Below, one piece after another: positions 32,714 to 40,177 of a stretch of 51,366 nucleotides of DNA (positions are counted from its first letter, which is position 1; every line of letters begins with the position of its first letter). Origin of the DNA: an uncultured Acetobacteraceae bacterium. Lineage in GTDB: Bacteria; Pseudomonadota; Alphaproteobacteria; Acetobacterales; Acetobacteraceae. The notes under the pieces were generated by a model, which made no database searches, was not told the origin of the DNA, and saw nothing but the letters and a program-made list of their open reading frames with translations. The stretch is from positions 1 through 51,366 of the forward strand of contig CAIYDT010000243.1 in the NCBI GenBank assembly GCA_903924985.1, given 5' to 3'. Both the position numbers and the translations under genes were made by a program.

Positions 32714-33367
32714 CTACCCCGGCTGGGTTAGCGGCACGAACATCACCGGCAAAACATCCCGAGTTGTGACCGCCCCATCCTCATCCTTCTCCACCAGTAT
32801 CAGCGTTTGCGCGCAACCCGGTTGGCCGACCGGCGCCACCATGCGGCCGCCTGGGCGAAGCTGCTCGGCCAGCGCCGGGGGAATCTCGGGCGCCGCCGCT
32901 GTCACGACGATCGCGTCGAACGGTGCCTGCTCGGGCCAGCCCAGGGCGCCGTCGCCCACCTTCGTGGCGACCCAACCATATCCCTGCGCGTCCAGCGTCA
33001 GCCGAGCGCCTTCGGCCAACTCTGGGATGACCTCGACCGAGAACACCAGCGCCCCGAGCTCGGCCAGCACCGCCGCCTGGTAACCGGACCCGGTGCCGAT
33101 CTCCAGCACCCGGTCGCCCGGCCGCACGTCCAGCAGATCCGTCATCAGCGCGACGATGAAGGGCTGGGAGATCGTCTGGCGATGGCCGATCGGTTGCGGC
33201 TGGTTTGCCCAGGCCTCGGCCTTGACCATGTCGGGCACGAACGCCGACCGATCCACCCGCCGCATGGCTTCCAACACCGCCGTCCTCAGCACCGAGCGGC
33301 CGGTGTGGTCCACGGTGGCGCGGGTTTCCGCCTCGATCGTGCGGATCATACCCTCCCGATCGCTCAT
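32714..33367 (-). CDS. pcm: Protein-L-isoaspartate O-methyltransferase
   Basis: A 217-residue SAM-dependent repair methyltransferase. QTISQPFIVALMTDLL near residue 64 and RVLEIGTGSGYQAAVLAELG (SAM motif I) are diagnostic. FDAIVVTAAAPEIPPAL and LRPGGRMVAPVG complete the fold. It methylates isoaspartyl residues in damaged proteins in the cytoplasm. It overlaps the upstream LLM oxidoreductase by four bases (ATGA), an unusual partner. Confidence 0.92.
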   Translation of the reverse strand: MSDREGMIRTIEAETRATVDHTGRSVLRTAVLEAMRRVDRSAFVPDMVKAEAWANQPQPIGHRQTISQPFIVALMTDLLDVRPGDRVLEIGTGSGYQAAVLAELGALVFSVEVIPELAEGARLTLDAQGYGWVATKVGDGALGWPEQAPFDAIVVTAAAPEIPPALAEQLRPGGRMVAPVGQPGCAQTLILVEKDEDGAVTTRDVLPVMFVPLTQPG

Positions 33368-34311
33368 CGCCGCACGGTTTTCGCCATCACCTCGCTGGCG
33401 AACCAGTCCATGCGTTCCAGCGTCTCGCTCAGCGTCGGGCGCCGGAAGTCGAAGCTCAAATGGGTGACGCCCATAGTGCGGTAGGTCTCCACGTCCTCGA
33501 TCAACTGTGCCGCCGAACCCGAGAACGGCATGCGGTGGTTACCGGCGATGGATTCTTTCGATTCACGCAGACGCGCCACGAAGGCCAGGGCGATGTCGCT
33601 GAAGTCGCGGCCGAATGCCTCGGTCATGCGGCGCAGGTCGTCCAACATGGCGGCGAACTCGGGCGGGCGGAGCTCGGCGGTATCGACGGTGCCCAGCGGG
33701 TGCCAGCCGTCGGCGTACCGGGCGGTGCGACGCAGCGCGGGGACGCTGTGGCCGCCAATCCAGATGGGCGGATGCGGCTTCTGTACCGGCAGCGGCTCGC
33801 ACCGTACAGGGCCGAAGCTGTAGTGCTTGCCCTGGTGCTCCACCGGGCCGGGTGACCACAGCTTCTTGAAGATGGTCACCCATTCGTCGGTGACCGCGCC
33901 GCGCCGGGCGAACTCGGGGGCGTTCAGCGCCTCGAATTCCTCGGCCATCCAGCCGACGCCGATGCCTAGCGTGATGCGGCCTTGCGACAGGACGTCAATG
34001 GTGGACACCATTTTCGCGGTCAGCACCGGGTTGCGATACGGCAGAATCAGCACCGAGGTGATCAGCCGCAGCTTACTGGTCCGCCCCGCCACGAACGCGA
34101 TCAAACTCAGCGCCTCCATCGCATCCCCATGGCTCGGGTGCCGGCCGGAGGCGTCGTAGGGGTACGCGGACTCCACACGCGCGGGGATCACGATGTGATC
34201 GGCGATGGTGGCGGAGGTGAAGCCCAGCCGTTCCCCGTGTTCGGCCATGCCGGCGATGCCGTCGTGGTTCGCCAGTTCGCCGCGGACCGGCAGGGTGAAT
34301 CCGTATTGCAT
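33364..34311 (-). CDS. LLM-class flavin/F420-type oxidoreductase (TIGR03619-like)
   Basis: A 315-residue luciferase-like TIM barrel. MQYGFTLPVRGE, ATIADHIVIPA, RLITSVLILPYRNPVLTAKMVSTIDVLSQGRITLG (in pieces) and IGVGWMAEEF are family blocks, with PPIWIGGHS near residue 185. Best fit is the 'probable F420-dependent' group, but FMN use cannot be excluded, and no F420 genes are in view. GGAGGA precedes the ATG. An exact FNR-type box begins 15 bases upstream of the start codon. Confidence 0.82.
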   Translation of the reverse strand: MQYGFTLPVRGELANHDGIAGMAEHGERLGFTSATIADHIVIPARVESAYPYDASGRHPSHGDAMEALSLIAFVAGRTSKLRLITSVLILPYRNPVLTAKMVSTIDVLSQGRITLGIGVGWMAEEFEALNAPEFARRGAVTDEWVTIFKKLWSPGPVEHQGKHYSFGPVRCEPLPVQKPHPPIWIGGHSVPALRRTARYADGWHPLGTVDTAELRPPEFAAMLDDLRRMTEAFGRDFSDIALAFVARLRESKESIAGNHRMPFSGSAAQLIEDVETYRTMGVTHLSFDFRRPTLSETLERMDWFASEVMAKTVRR

Positions 34312-34326
34312 GCTGTTCCTCCGTCT

Positions 34327-34340
34327 TTGATCGGGATCAA
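34327..34340. promoter_or_regulatory. FNR/FixK-type box TTGAT-N4-ATCAA
   Basis: TTGATCGGGATCAA is an exact, symmetrical match to the FNR/FixK/DNR consensus. It lies 15 bases before the LLM gene (minus strand) and 136 bases before the membrane-anchored unknown (plus strand). So close to the LLM start it would more likely repress; its effect on the plus-strand gene is uncertain. Confidence 0.5.
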
Positions 34341-34398
34341 GGCATCATCCAACAGATGATGTCATGTGCCAACCGCAACGCTGAGAGGGGAGATCGGC

Positions 34399-34433
34399 AT
34401 TGGTGTTATGTTGCGCTGCACCATAACACCAAT
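34399..34433. promoter_or_regulatory. Perfect 12-bp inverted repeat, likely operator
   Basis: ATTGGTGTTATG (34399-34410), an 11-base centre, and CATAACACCAAT (34422-34433). A possible promoter for the plus-strand gene, TTGCGC (34411-34416) and TTATAT (34433-34438), would place the right arm in the spacer, an operator position. There is no T-run, so it is not a terminator. Confidence 0.5.
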
Positions 34434-34476
34434 TATATGTAGACGAACATGTTTTGGACGAAGGCGGAGGCGCGCT

Positions 34477-34950
34477 ATGCAGCTCGGCGATCACGAACAC
34501 AACGACGGACACGACGCCAAATGGGTGGCGGTTGGACCGGCCGTTTTGGCCGTCAGCGTGATGCTGATCAGCTGTATCATCACCTTCCTGCTGATGAACC
34601 TTGAAGCGTTGCGCCCCAAGGTCGGCGACATGGTCGTGTTCCGCCCCAACACCCAGGAACAGGACGTCTGGCAGATTCAGGTCCCCACCTACCAACCGAC
34701 CGCCGCCGGCCAGACCAGCTGCACGATGGATCCCGCGGTGATCGTGCGCCAGGGCGGCAGCCTGGTGGTCGAAGCCCGGGACGATACCACCCCGGAGGCG
34801 CAATACCGGCTGCACTGGGCCGGCCCGCACTCCGCCAATGGTGCTGGCGATTGCGCCGGTTCCGCCGACATCGCGGTTTCCCGCGTGGACCTGCAAAAAC
34901 TGGCGAACGCAGCGGGCGGATTCGGGCTGGAACACGGAATCGTCCGCTAA
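34477..34950 (+). CDS. Membrane-anchored protein of unknown function
   Basis: A 157-residue protein. A His-rich cytoplasmic start (LGDHEHNDGHDAK) is followed by one membrane helix (about residues 18-41) and an extracytoplasmic domain. Two to four Cys are visible, including SCTMDPAV near residue 82 and GDCAGSAD near 128. No family recognised. I chose ATG 34477, with GGCGGAGG upstream, because the in-frame extension starting at 34366 crosses the inverted repeat. Its stop overlaps the convergent heptosyltransferase-like gene by four bases. A cell-envelope role under redox or anaerobic control is inference only. Confidence 0.6.
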   Translation: MQLGDHEHNDGHDAKWVAVGPAVLAVSVMLISCIITFLLMNLEALRPKVGDMVVFRPNTQEQDVWQIQVPTYQPTAAGQTSCTMDPAVIVRQGGSLVVEARDDTTPEAQYRLHWAGPHSANGAGDCAGSADIAVSRVDLQKLANAAGGFGLEHGIVR

Positions 34951-35888
34951 CCCGCGTTCATCGCGGCCTCCGCCACGTCCGTCACCGCCGCCAAGGGTAG
35001 CGTCGCCAGATCGGACTCACGCAGAGTCCTGACCCAGCGGCCCCGGGGCGCACATAGCTTCGGATCGGAGTCGCGGGAGAACAGCACCACCGAGGCACAC
35101 CCGGCCGCCGCTGCCAGATGCATCGGACCCGTGTCGTTGCCAATTGCCATGGTCGCGACGCGCGTCAGTTCCGTCAGTTCCGGCAAGCTCGTGCGCCCGG
35201 TGAGGTCGATCGTCCCCGGCGACGCAGCCTGGATCGGCGCCGCCAAGGGGGATTCTCCGGCCGTTCCCACGATCACGGGGGTAACCCCCTTTTGCACCAG
35301 CCAGCGCGCCAGGTCCCCGTATCGGGAGGCGGGCCAGCGTTTGCCGGGGCGGTGCGCCGAGCTGCCGGGAACCAGCAAAGCGATGCGGGCAGGCAGCGCG
35401 AAACGGGAGAGATCGGCGGCCGACCAGCGCAGATCCACCGCCGGCCGTTCGGTGATGCCGGCCACCGCGAGCTGCGCGTATTGCCGGTCGATGTCGTGCA
35501 TCCAGATACCCCGCGGCATGCGATGCGGAAAGGAGGCGCCCGCCGCGATGCCGCACCACTCCGGCCGGGCGTCGCGGGGGAAAAATCTGAAATAGCGGCT
35601 GGAGCGGCCGGACGTTTGCAGGTCGTAGACCCGCGTGAAGCCGCCCGAACGCAACGCCCGCCGTAGCCGCAGCATTCCCGCGATATCCCACCATGGCGGG
35701 CGCCCGTTGGCGATCACATGATCGAACCAGGGTGCACTCGCCAGCCAGCCCGCGTAGGGTGGGGTGGTTAGTACGGTGATTTCCGCCCCCGGATGGTGGG
35801 CGCGGATCGCGGCGAAAGGGCCAAAGGAGAGGATGACGTTGCCCAAAGCGCTTAACTTGATGATGAGAATGCGCTCTGGCTGGCTCAA
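34947..35888 (-). CDS. Glycosyltransferase family 9 (heptosyltransferase-like)
   Basis: About 313 residues. ILIIKLSALGNVILSFGPFAAIR is the GT9 N-terminus (split for length: ILIIKLSALGNVI, then LSFGPFAAIR). ALLVPGSSAHRPGKRWP near the middle and AIGNDTGPMHLAAAAGC, then LFSRDSDPKLC, form the sugar-nucleotide site. Such enzymes add heptoses to LPS core. No ATG is near the N-terminus; TTG 35888 (LSQPERILIIK) is the best start. It is divergent from the GT4 gene with about 15 bases between starts. Confidence 0.85.
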   Translation of the reverse strand: MSQPERILIIKLSALGNVILSFGPFAAIRAHHPGAEITVLTTPPYAGWLASAPWFDHVIANGRPPWWDIAGMLRLRRALRSGGFTRVYDLQTSGRSSRYFRFFPRDARPEWCGIAAGASFPHRMPRGIWMHDIDRQYAQLAVAGITERPAVDLRWSAADLSRFALPARIALLVPGSSAHRPGKRWPASRYGDLARWLVQKGVTPVIVGTAGESPLAAPIQAASPGTIDLTGRTSLPELTELTRVATMAIGNDTGPMHLAAAAGCASVVLFSRDSDPKLCAPRGRWVRTLRESDLATLPLAAVTDVAEAAMNAG

Positions 35889-35903
35889 GTCGGGGGCGTT
35901 CCT

Positions 35904-37079
35904 GTGACGTTGACGGTCGGACCCTCGTTTAGCGCGGCCGGCGGCATCCCGCCACGGTGCACCCCGTTCCTGGTTTATCGCGATCGGATCGGGGCGCCGT
36001 CGGAGCTGGCGTTCCTGCGCCGGCAATACATCGGGTTCACCCGGTTGGAACCGGTGTGGACCGGACGCTTGCTGCTGCCTCAGGCAACGGAGGTTGGATC
36101 GCACCTGCTGCGTATCGGCGGGGATGGGCCGCTCGGCCCCCTGCGCCGGCTGCTGTTTCGCTATTGCGGCGTGGCACCCACGATCCCGTTTGAGGGCTTG
36201 GCTCCGGTGGTGCACGCGCAATTCGCCCGCGGCGGCGCGCTGGCGTTGCCTCTGGTGCGCGCTCTGAACGCAAGCTTGGTGGTGACGCTGCACGGCGGGG
36301 ATGTGGGCAAGGACAAAAACTGGTCCGGCACGCTGCTTGCCCGCCGATGGGCCGCGGTCATCGAGGCGACCCGCCATTTCGTCTGCGTCTCCGCCGCGGT
36401 GGCCGACGTCGCCGCGCGCCGGGGCGTGCCGGAGGGCAAGTTGGTGGTGCTGCCGATCGGGGTGGAGGTGCCGGATGCGCGCCCCTTTCCCCTGTCCGCC
36501 CCGACCTACCATTTGTTCGTCGGCCGCTTTGTCGAGAAGAAAGGTATCCCTGCGATCGCGGATGCCGTTCGCCGGCTGCGGGCCGATGGTGACATGACAC
36601 CGGTCGTGTTCGTCGGCGACGGCCCGCTGCGGCCGATGCTCGAGGCATTGACCCGCGACGTGTCCGGTATCGAGCTAGCGGGCTGGCTCACGCCCGACGC
36701 GGTGCGTGCCCGCATGGCAGGCGCATGGTCCCTGCTGGTGCCCAGCGTGATCGCCGCGAACGGCGACACCGAAGGGCTGCCCAGCGTCGTGCCCGAGGCC
36801 ATGGCACAAGGCTGCGCCGTGATCGGCTCGGATGAGGGCGGTATCGCAGAAGCGATAAGGCACAAAGTGACCGGGTTGCTGGTTCCCCCAGGGGACGCAG
36901 CGGCTTTGGCCGATGCCATGCGCGATGTCGGGGACCCGACAACGCGGAACCGGTTGGGGCTGGCAGGCTTTCAGGCAGCGTCGACCGATTTGAACGCGCG
37001 GCTTCAGTCGTTAAAATTGGAGAATTTCTTGCTCGAAGCAGCGGCGGAAGGCGCTTCTCCGGCATCGGCAACCTTGTAG
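35904..37079 (+). CDS. Glycosyltransferase family 4-type
   Basis: A 391-residue GT-B enzyme starting with GTG 35904. LVVTLHGGDVGKDKNW and VVLPIGVEVPDARPF are in the N-terminal half. LFVGRFVEKKGIPAI, FVGDGPLRPML and the nucleotide-sugar motif EGLPSVVPEAMAQG (E-x7-E) lie in the C-terminal domain. It likely adds a sugar to a surface glycan. Its last codons contain the left arm of a 17-bp inverted repeat. Confidence 0.88.
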   Translation: MTLTVGPSFSAAGGIPPRCTPFLVYRDRIGAPSELAFLRRQYIGFTRLEPVWTGRLLLPQATEVGSHLLRIGGDGPLGPLRRLLFRYCGVAPTIPFEGLAPVVHAQFARGGALALPLVRALNASLVVTLHGGDVGKDKNWSGTLLARRWAAVIEATRHFVCVSAAVADVAARRGVPEGKLVVLPIGVEVPDARPFPLSAPTYHLFVGRFVEKKGIPAIADAVRRLRADGDMTPVVFVGDGPLRPMLEALTRDVSGIELAGWLTPDAVRARMAGAWSLLVPSVIAANGDTEGLPSVVPEAMAQGCAVIGSDEGGIAEAIRHKVTGLLVPPGDAAALADAMRDVGDPTTRNRLGLAGFQAASTDLNARLQSLKLENFLLEAAAEGASPASATL

Positions 37080-37107
37080 GGCGGAAAAGCGAAGCGCCTT
37101 CCGCCGC
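37041..37107. repeat. 17-bp perfect inverted repeat at the GT4 3' end
   Basis: GCGGCGGAAGGCGCTTC (37041-37057, inside the GT4 gene) pairs with GAAGCGCCTTCCGCCGC (37091-37107, after the stop) across 33 bases. The right part alone can also fold (GGCGGAA...TTCCGCC) like REP-type elements found between many proteobacterial genes. It lies between convergent genes and may be a two-way terminator. Confidence 0.6.
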
Positions 37108-37115
37108 CTTTGCGA

Positions 37116-37739
37116 TCACGCCTTCAGCATCGCCCGAATGTCCGGCAGATGCTCGCGACCCCAGAAAATCTCTCCGTCCAGCACAAACGTCGGCACGCCG
37201 AACACCCCAATGTCCTCCGCCGCTCGGCTGATCGCCGCGACCTCGGTTCGGCCCTCCTCGGCCCAGGAGGGGAAATCGCGTGCGTCGCACCCAGCCTCCG
37301 CCAGTACCGCCGCGATGACCTCGACCTGCTCGATGTCCAGCTCCCGACGCCAGAAGCGTTCGAACACCAAGTCCATGTAGCGGCGGAAGACGTCATCCTC
37401 CTGTCGTTGCGCGAACAGCATGCCGGCGGCGGCGAGGCTGGAATCCCAGATTTTCTGGGTGCCGCGGATGGTCAGACCACGTTTGCGGGCCTGCCGGCGG
37501 CAATCCATGTAGCTGTAACGCACCCGCCGCCACTGGTGAGGGTTGCGGCTTTCCTCCAGCACCTGTCCGGCGGCATCGACCTTGGCGGAACCGAGGTACC
37601 GCGGGATGTCCAGTATATAAGGTAGCCAGCACAACCGGACCGGGACCTCGCGCTCCAACTCGTAGGCCAGATCGTTGGCCAGGTACGCGTAGGGACTCTT
37701 GAAGTCGGTATAGATGGTGAGGGTGCGGGGTTCGGTCAT
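37116..37739 (-). CDS. DsbA-family 2-hydroxychromene-2-carboxylate isomerase-like protein
   Basis: A 207-residue kappa-GST/HCCA-isomerase fold. TIYTDFKSPYAYLAND near the start replaces the DsbA C-x-x-C by F-K-SPY (Ser as in HCCA isomerase). GVFGVPTFVLDGEIFWGREHL near the end is the cis-Pro loop typical of the family. It may isomerise an aromatic intermediate or act as a GSH-dependent enzyme. No aromatic pathway surrounds it. It is divergent from gtrA. Confidence 0.8.
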   Translation of the reverse strand: MTEPRTLTIYTDFKSPYAYLANDLAYELEREVPVRLCWLPYILDIPRYLGSAKVDAAGQVLEESRNPHQWRRVRYSYMDCRRQARKRGLTIRGTQKIWDSSLAAAGMLFAQRQEDDVFRRYMDLVFERFWRRELDIEQVEVIAAVLAEAGCDARDFPSWAEEGRTEVAAISRAAEDIGVFGVPTFVLDGEIFWGREHLPDIRAMLKA

Positions 37740-37785
37740 GGGGGCAGGTTATCGCGGGACGGGGAGCATCGCTATAAGGCCACGC

Positions 37786-38241
37786 ATGGAAGCCCTGATC
37801 CTCCGTTTGACCGAGCACCTGCCGAGCGGGGTTCGCGCGTATACGACCGCCAAACGGGCAGCGACGTTGGCGCAATTCCTGAAATTCGGGGGGGTAGGGC
37901 TGATCGGGCTGGCGATCGACACTGCCTGCGTTTACGCGCTGCGCGGGTCCCTGGGGTTGTACGGGGCCGGCCTCGTGGCCTATGTCGTCGCGGCGAGCGG
38001 CAATTGGGTGTTGAACCGGGTCTGGACCTTCCGCGGCCAGGGCAGCGGGAAGGCGCACCATCAGTGGGGGCGGTTCATGGCGGTGAACCTGATCGGATTC
38101 GCCCTGAACCGGGGTACCTATGCGTTGCTGGTGACTTTCCTGGCGGCCGCCGCCCAGCAGCCGGTGATCGCGACCAGCGCCGGAGCGATCGCCGGGATGT
38201 TCGTCAATTTCTATTTGTCGCGGCGCGTCGTGTTCCGCTGA
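37786..38241 (+). CDS. GtrA-family membrane protein
   Basis: A 151-residue protein with four hydrophobic segments. FLKFGGVGLIGLAIDTACVY and NWVLNRVWTFRG are the GtrA hallmarks, and FVNFYLSRRVVFR ends the protein. GtrA proteins help move lipid-linked sugars across the inner membrane. A TATAAG hexamer ends eight bases before ATG 37786, so the transcript may be nearly leaderless; this is inference. It begins a surface-polysaccharide run. Confidence 0.82.
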   Translation: MEALILRLTEHLPSGVRAYTTAKRAATLAQFLKFGGVGLIGLAIDTACVYALRGSLGLYGAGLVAYVVAASGNWVLNRVWTFRGQGSGKAHHQWGRFMAVNLIGFALNRGTYALLVTFLAAAAQQPVIATSAGAIAGMFVNFYLSRRVVFR

Positions 38242-38334
38242 GTCGGGTCCCGCGCAACAGGTTCGTTGTGTGTTCGCGGCGTTCACGCATAATTCGCAAA
38301 TTATTTTGAATCGCGAATACCCCCGTCTGCTGCG

Positions 38335-38349
38335 TTAACCTTTTGCTAA
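38335..38349. promoter_or_regulatory. CtrA-like site (one mismatch) before the exoY-type gene
   Basis: TTAA (38335-38338), seven bases, CTAA (38346-38349). It matches TTAA-N7-TTAA in seven of eight bases. It lies 52 bases before ATG 38401 in an AT-rich promoter region that also holds ATTCGC (38292-38297) and its complement GCGAAT (38313-38318). Confidence 0.3.
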
Positions 38350-38400
38350 TCATTACCCACCAACACTGCGGCCATCGCAATCGATTCAAGCGGTGGGCAC

Positions 38401-39114
38401 ATGTTCGACTTCCATGGAAAATTCACTGACCGGATGCTGTTGCCCGAAGGGGCCGCGGGGTTCCATCCGATTTCGTACGTTTCCCGGCTGTATGTGCCAC
38501 CGGCGCCTTCGGGCTGGCGGCTACACGTCAAGCGGGGGATCGACGCCGCCCTGGCGCTGGTCGGGCTGGCGGTATCGCTTGTGCTGATGCTGGTGATTGC
38601 GTCGGCGATTTGCCTCGACAGCCCTGGCCCCCCGCTGTTCCGCCAGCGGCGCATCGGCCTGGACGGGCAACCATTCATGATGTGGAAGTTCCGCACCATG
38701 CGGCACGCGCCTTCGCCCGAAGAGATGCGGCAAGCCACCCGCGACGACCCCCGCATCACCCGCATCGGGGCGTGGTTGCGGCGAACCTCCCTGGACGAGC
38801 TGCCGCAGTGCTTAAACGTGCTGCGGGGTGAGATGTCGGTCGTTGGCCCGCGCCCTCATGCACCAGGGACACGCGCCGGCGGGCGATTGTTCGAGGATGT
38901 AGTGGCGCACTACACGGAGCGGCACCGCGTCAAACCTGGCATGACCGGGCTGGCGCAAGTGCGCGGCTGGCGGGGGGAAACCGACACCGAACAGAAGCTG
39001 CTCGGGCGCCTCGCCAGCGACATGGAATATATCGAGACGTGGTCGCTACGTCTCGATCTGCTGATCATCCTGCGCACCGTCCCGCTGGTGGCGCGCATGC
39101 TCAACGCCTACTGA
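38401..39114 (+). CDS. Undecaprenyl-phosphate sugar phosphotransferase (ExoY/WcaJ type)
   Basis: A 237-residue priming transferase. A single N-terminal hydrophobic helix (about 52-73) is followed by SPGPPLFRQRRIGLDG, FMMWKFRTMRHAP, RRTSLDELPQCLNVL and MSVVGPRPHAPG, the bacterial sugar-transferase core with its DE pair. It starts exopolysaccharide by placing the first hexose-1-phosphate on the lipid carrier. It is followed by two GT2 genes in one run; no Wzx, Wzy or ABC exporter is visible here. Confidence 0.9.
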   Translation: MFDFHGKFTDRMLLPEGAAGFHPISYVSRLYVPPAPSGWRLHVKRGIDAALALVGLAVSLVLMLVIASAICLDSPGPPLFRQRRIGLDGQPFMMWKFRTMRHAPSPEEMRQATRDDPRITRIGAWLRRTSLDELPQCLNVLRGEMSVVGPRPHAPGTRAGGRLFEDVVAHYTERHRVKPGMTGLAQVRGWRGETDTEQKLLGRLASDMEYIETWSLRLDLLIILRTVPLVARMLNAY

Positions 39115-39127
39115 GCGCGGGGCCGCG

Positions 39128-40177
39128 ATGTCGGAAACGATCGAACGTCTGAACCTGGAGGCACTGGCCGAGGCCGCGGTGCCGCACAAGGCGACGCCGG
39201 GTTGGCGGGTGGACCCCGTGCCGGGGCTGCTACCGGTGTCGGGGAAGGCGCAACCCAGCGTGGCGGTGCTGATCCCCTGCTTCAATGAGGAGACCGCCAT
39301 CGGCAAGGTGGTCGCCGACTTTCAGGCGGTGTTGCCGTACGCAACGGTCTACGTCTACGACAACAACTCCACCGACCGCACCATGCTGGAGGCGCGTGCC
39401 GCCGGCGCCGTGGTGCGGCAGGAGGCGTTGCAGGGCAAAGGCCATGTGGTCCGCCGCATGTTCGCCGACGTGGACGCCGACATGTTCATTCTGGTGGATG
39501 GCGACGACACCTACGATGCCGCCGCCGCGCCGGGGATGCTAAGGCTGCTGCTGGAGCGGCAGCTCGACATGGTCAGCGCGGCGCGCATCCCGACCGAGAC
39601 CGGTGCGTACCGCATGGGCCACCGCGTGGGCAACGCGGCGCTGACCGGGATGGTACAACTGGTGTTCGGCAGCGGCATCAGCGACATGCTCTCCGGCTAC
39701 CGTGTGTTCAGCCGCCGCTTCGTGAAGTCGTTCCCGGCGCTGGCGGCGCGGTTCGAAACCGAGACCGAGCTCACCGTGCATGCTCTGGCGCTGAATATGC
39801 CGGTGCGGGAGGTGCGCACGGCCTATCGTGGCCGTCCGGCGGGGTCGCAATCCAAGCTGAACACCGTCGCCGACGGGCTGCGCATCCTGCGGGCCATCCT
39901 GACGCTGATCGAGCAGGAGCGGCCGCTGCAGTCCTTCGCCTGCGTGATGCTGCTGCTGCTGGGCGCCGGGCTCGGGCTGGGGCTGCCGGTGGTGACGGAG
40001 TACCTGCAAACCGGGCTGGTGCCTCGGCTTCCCACGGCGGTGCTGGCGACCGGGCTGGTGCTGCTGGGGTTTTTGTCGCTGGGCTGCGGACTGGTGCTGG
40101 ATGTCGTGTCCCGCGGCCGGAAGGAGATGAAGCGGTTGGCGTATTTGGCGATCCCGCCGGTGCGGGGGGAGCTGTGA
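39128..40177 (+). CDS. Membrane-anchored GT2 glycosyltransferase (DPM1/ArnC-like)
   Basis: A 349-residue enzyme. VAVLIPCFNEETAIGKVV, VYVYDNNSTDRTML, GKGHVVRRMF and the LVDGDDTYD metal site form a GT2 domain. Two hydrophobic segments follow (about 268-290 and 305-325). This layout belongs to polyprenol-phosphate sugar synthases, which feed GtrA-type flippases. Together with gtrA upstream it could build and flip a lipid-linked sugar. Its stop overlaps the next gene by four bases. Confidence 0.87.
   Translation: MSETIERLNLEALAEAAVPHKATPGWRVDPVPGLLPVSGKAQPSVAVLIPCFNEETAIGKVVADFQAVLPYATVYVYDNNSTDRTMLEARAAGAVVRQEALQGKGHVVRRMFADVDADMFILVDGDDTYDAAAAPGMLRLLLERQLDMVSAARIPTETGAYRMGHRVGNAALTGMVQLVFGSGISDMLSGYRVFSRRFVKSFPALAARFETETELTVHALALNMPVREVRTAYRGRPAGSQSKLNTVADGLRILRAILTLIEQERPLQSFACVMLLLLGAGLGLGLPVVTEYLQTGLVPRLPTAVLATGLVLLGFLSLGCGLVLDVVSRGRKEMKRLAYLAIPPVRGEL

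Noticed and set aside
33364..34311. Firm call of F420 dependence for the LLM enzyme
   Set aside because: F420 biosynthesis genes are not in view and the fold also binds FMN; kept as uncertain.
36161..36919. Minus-strand frames over the GT4 gene
   Set aside because: Shadow frames with Arg/Ala-rich composition opposite a clear glycosyltransferase.
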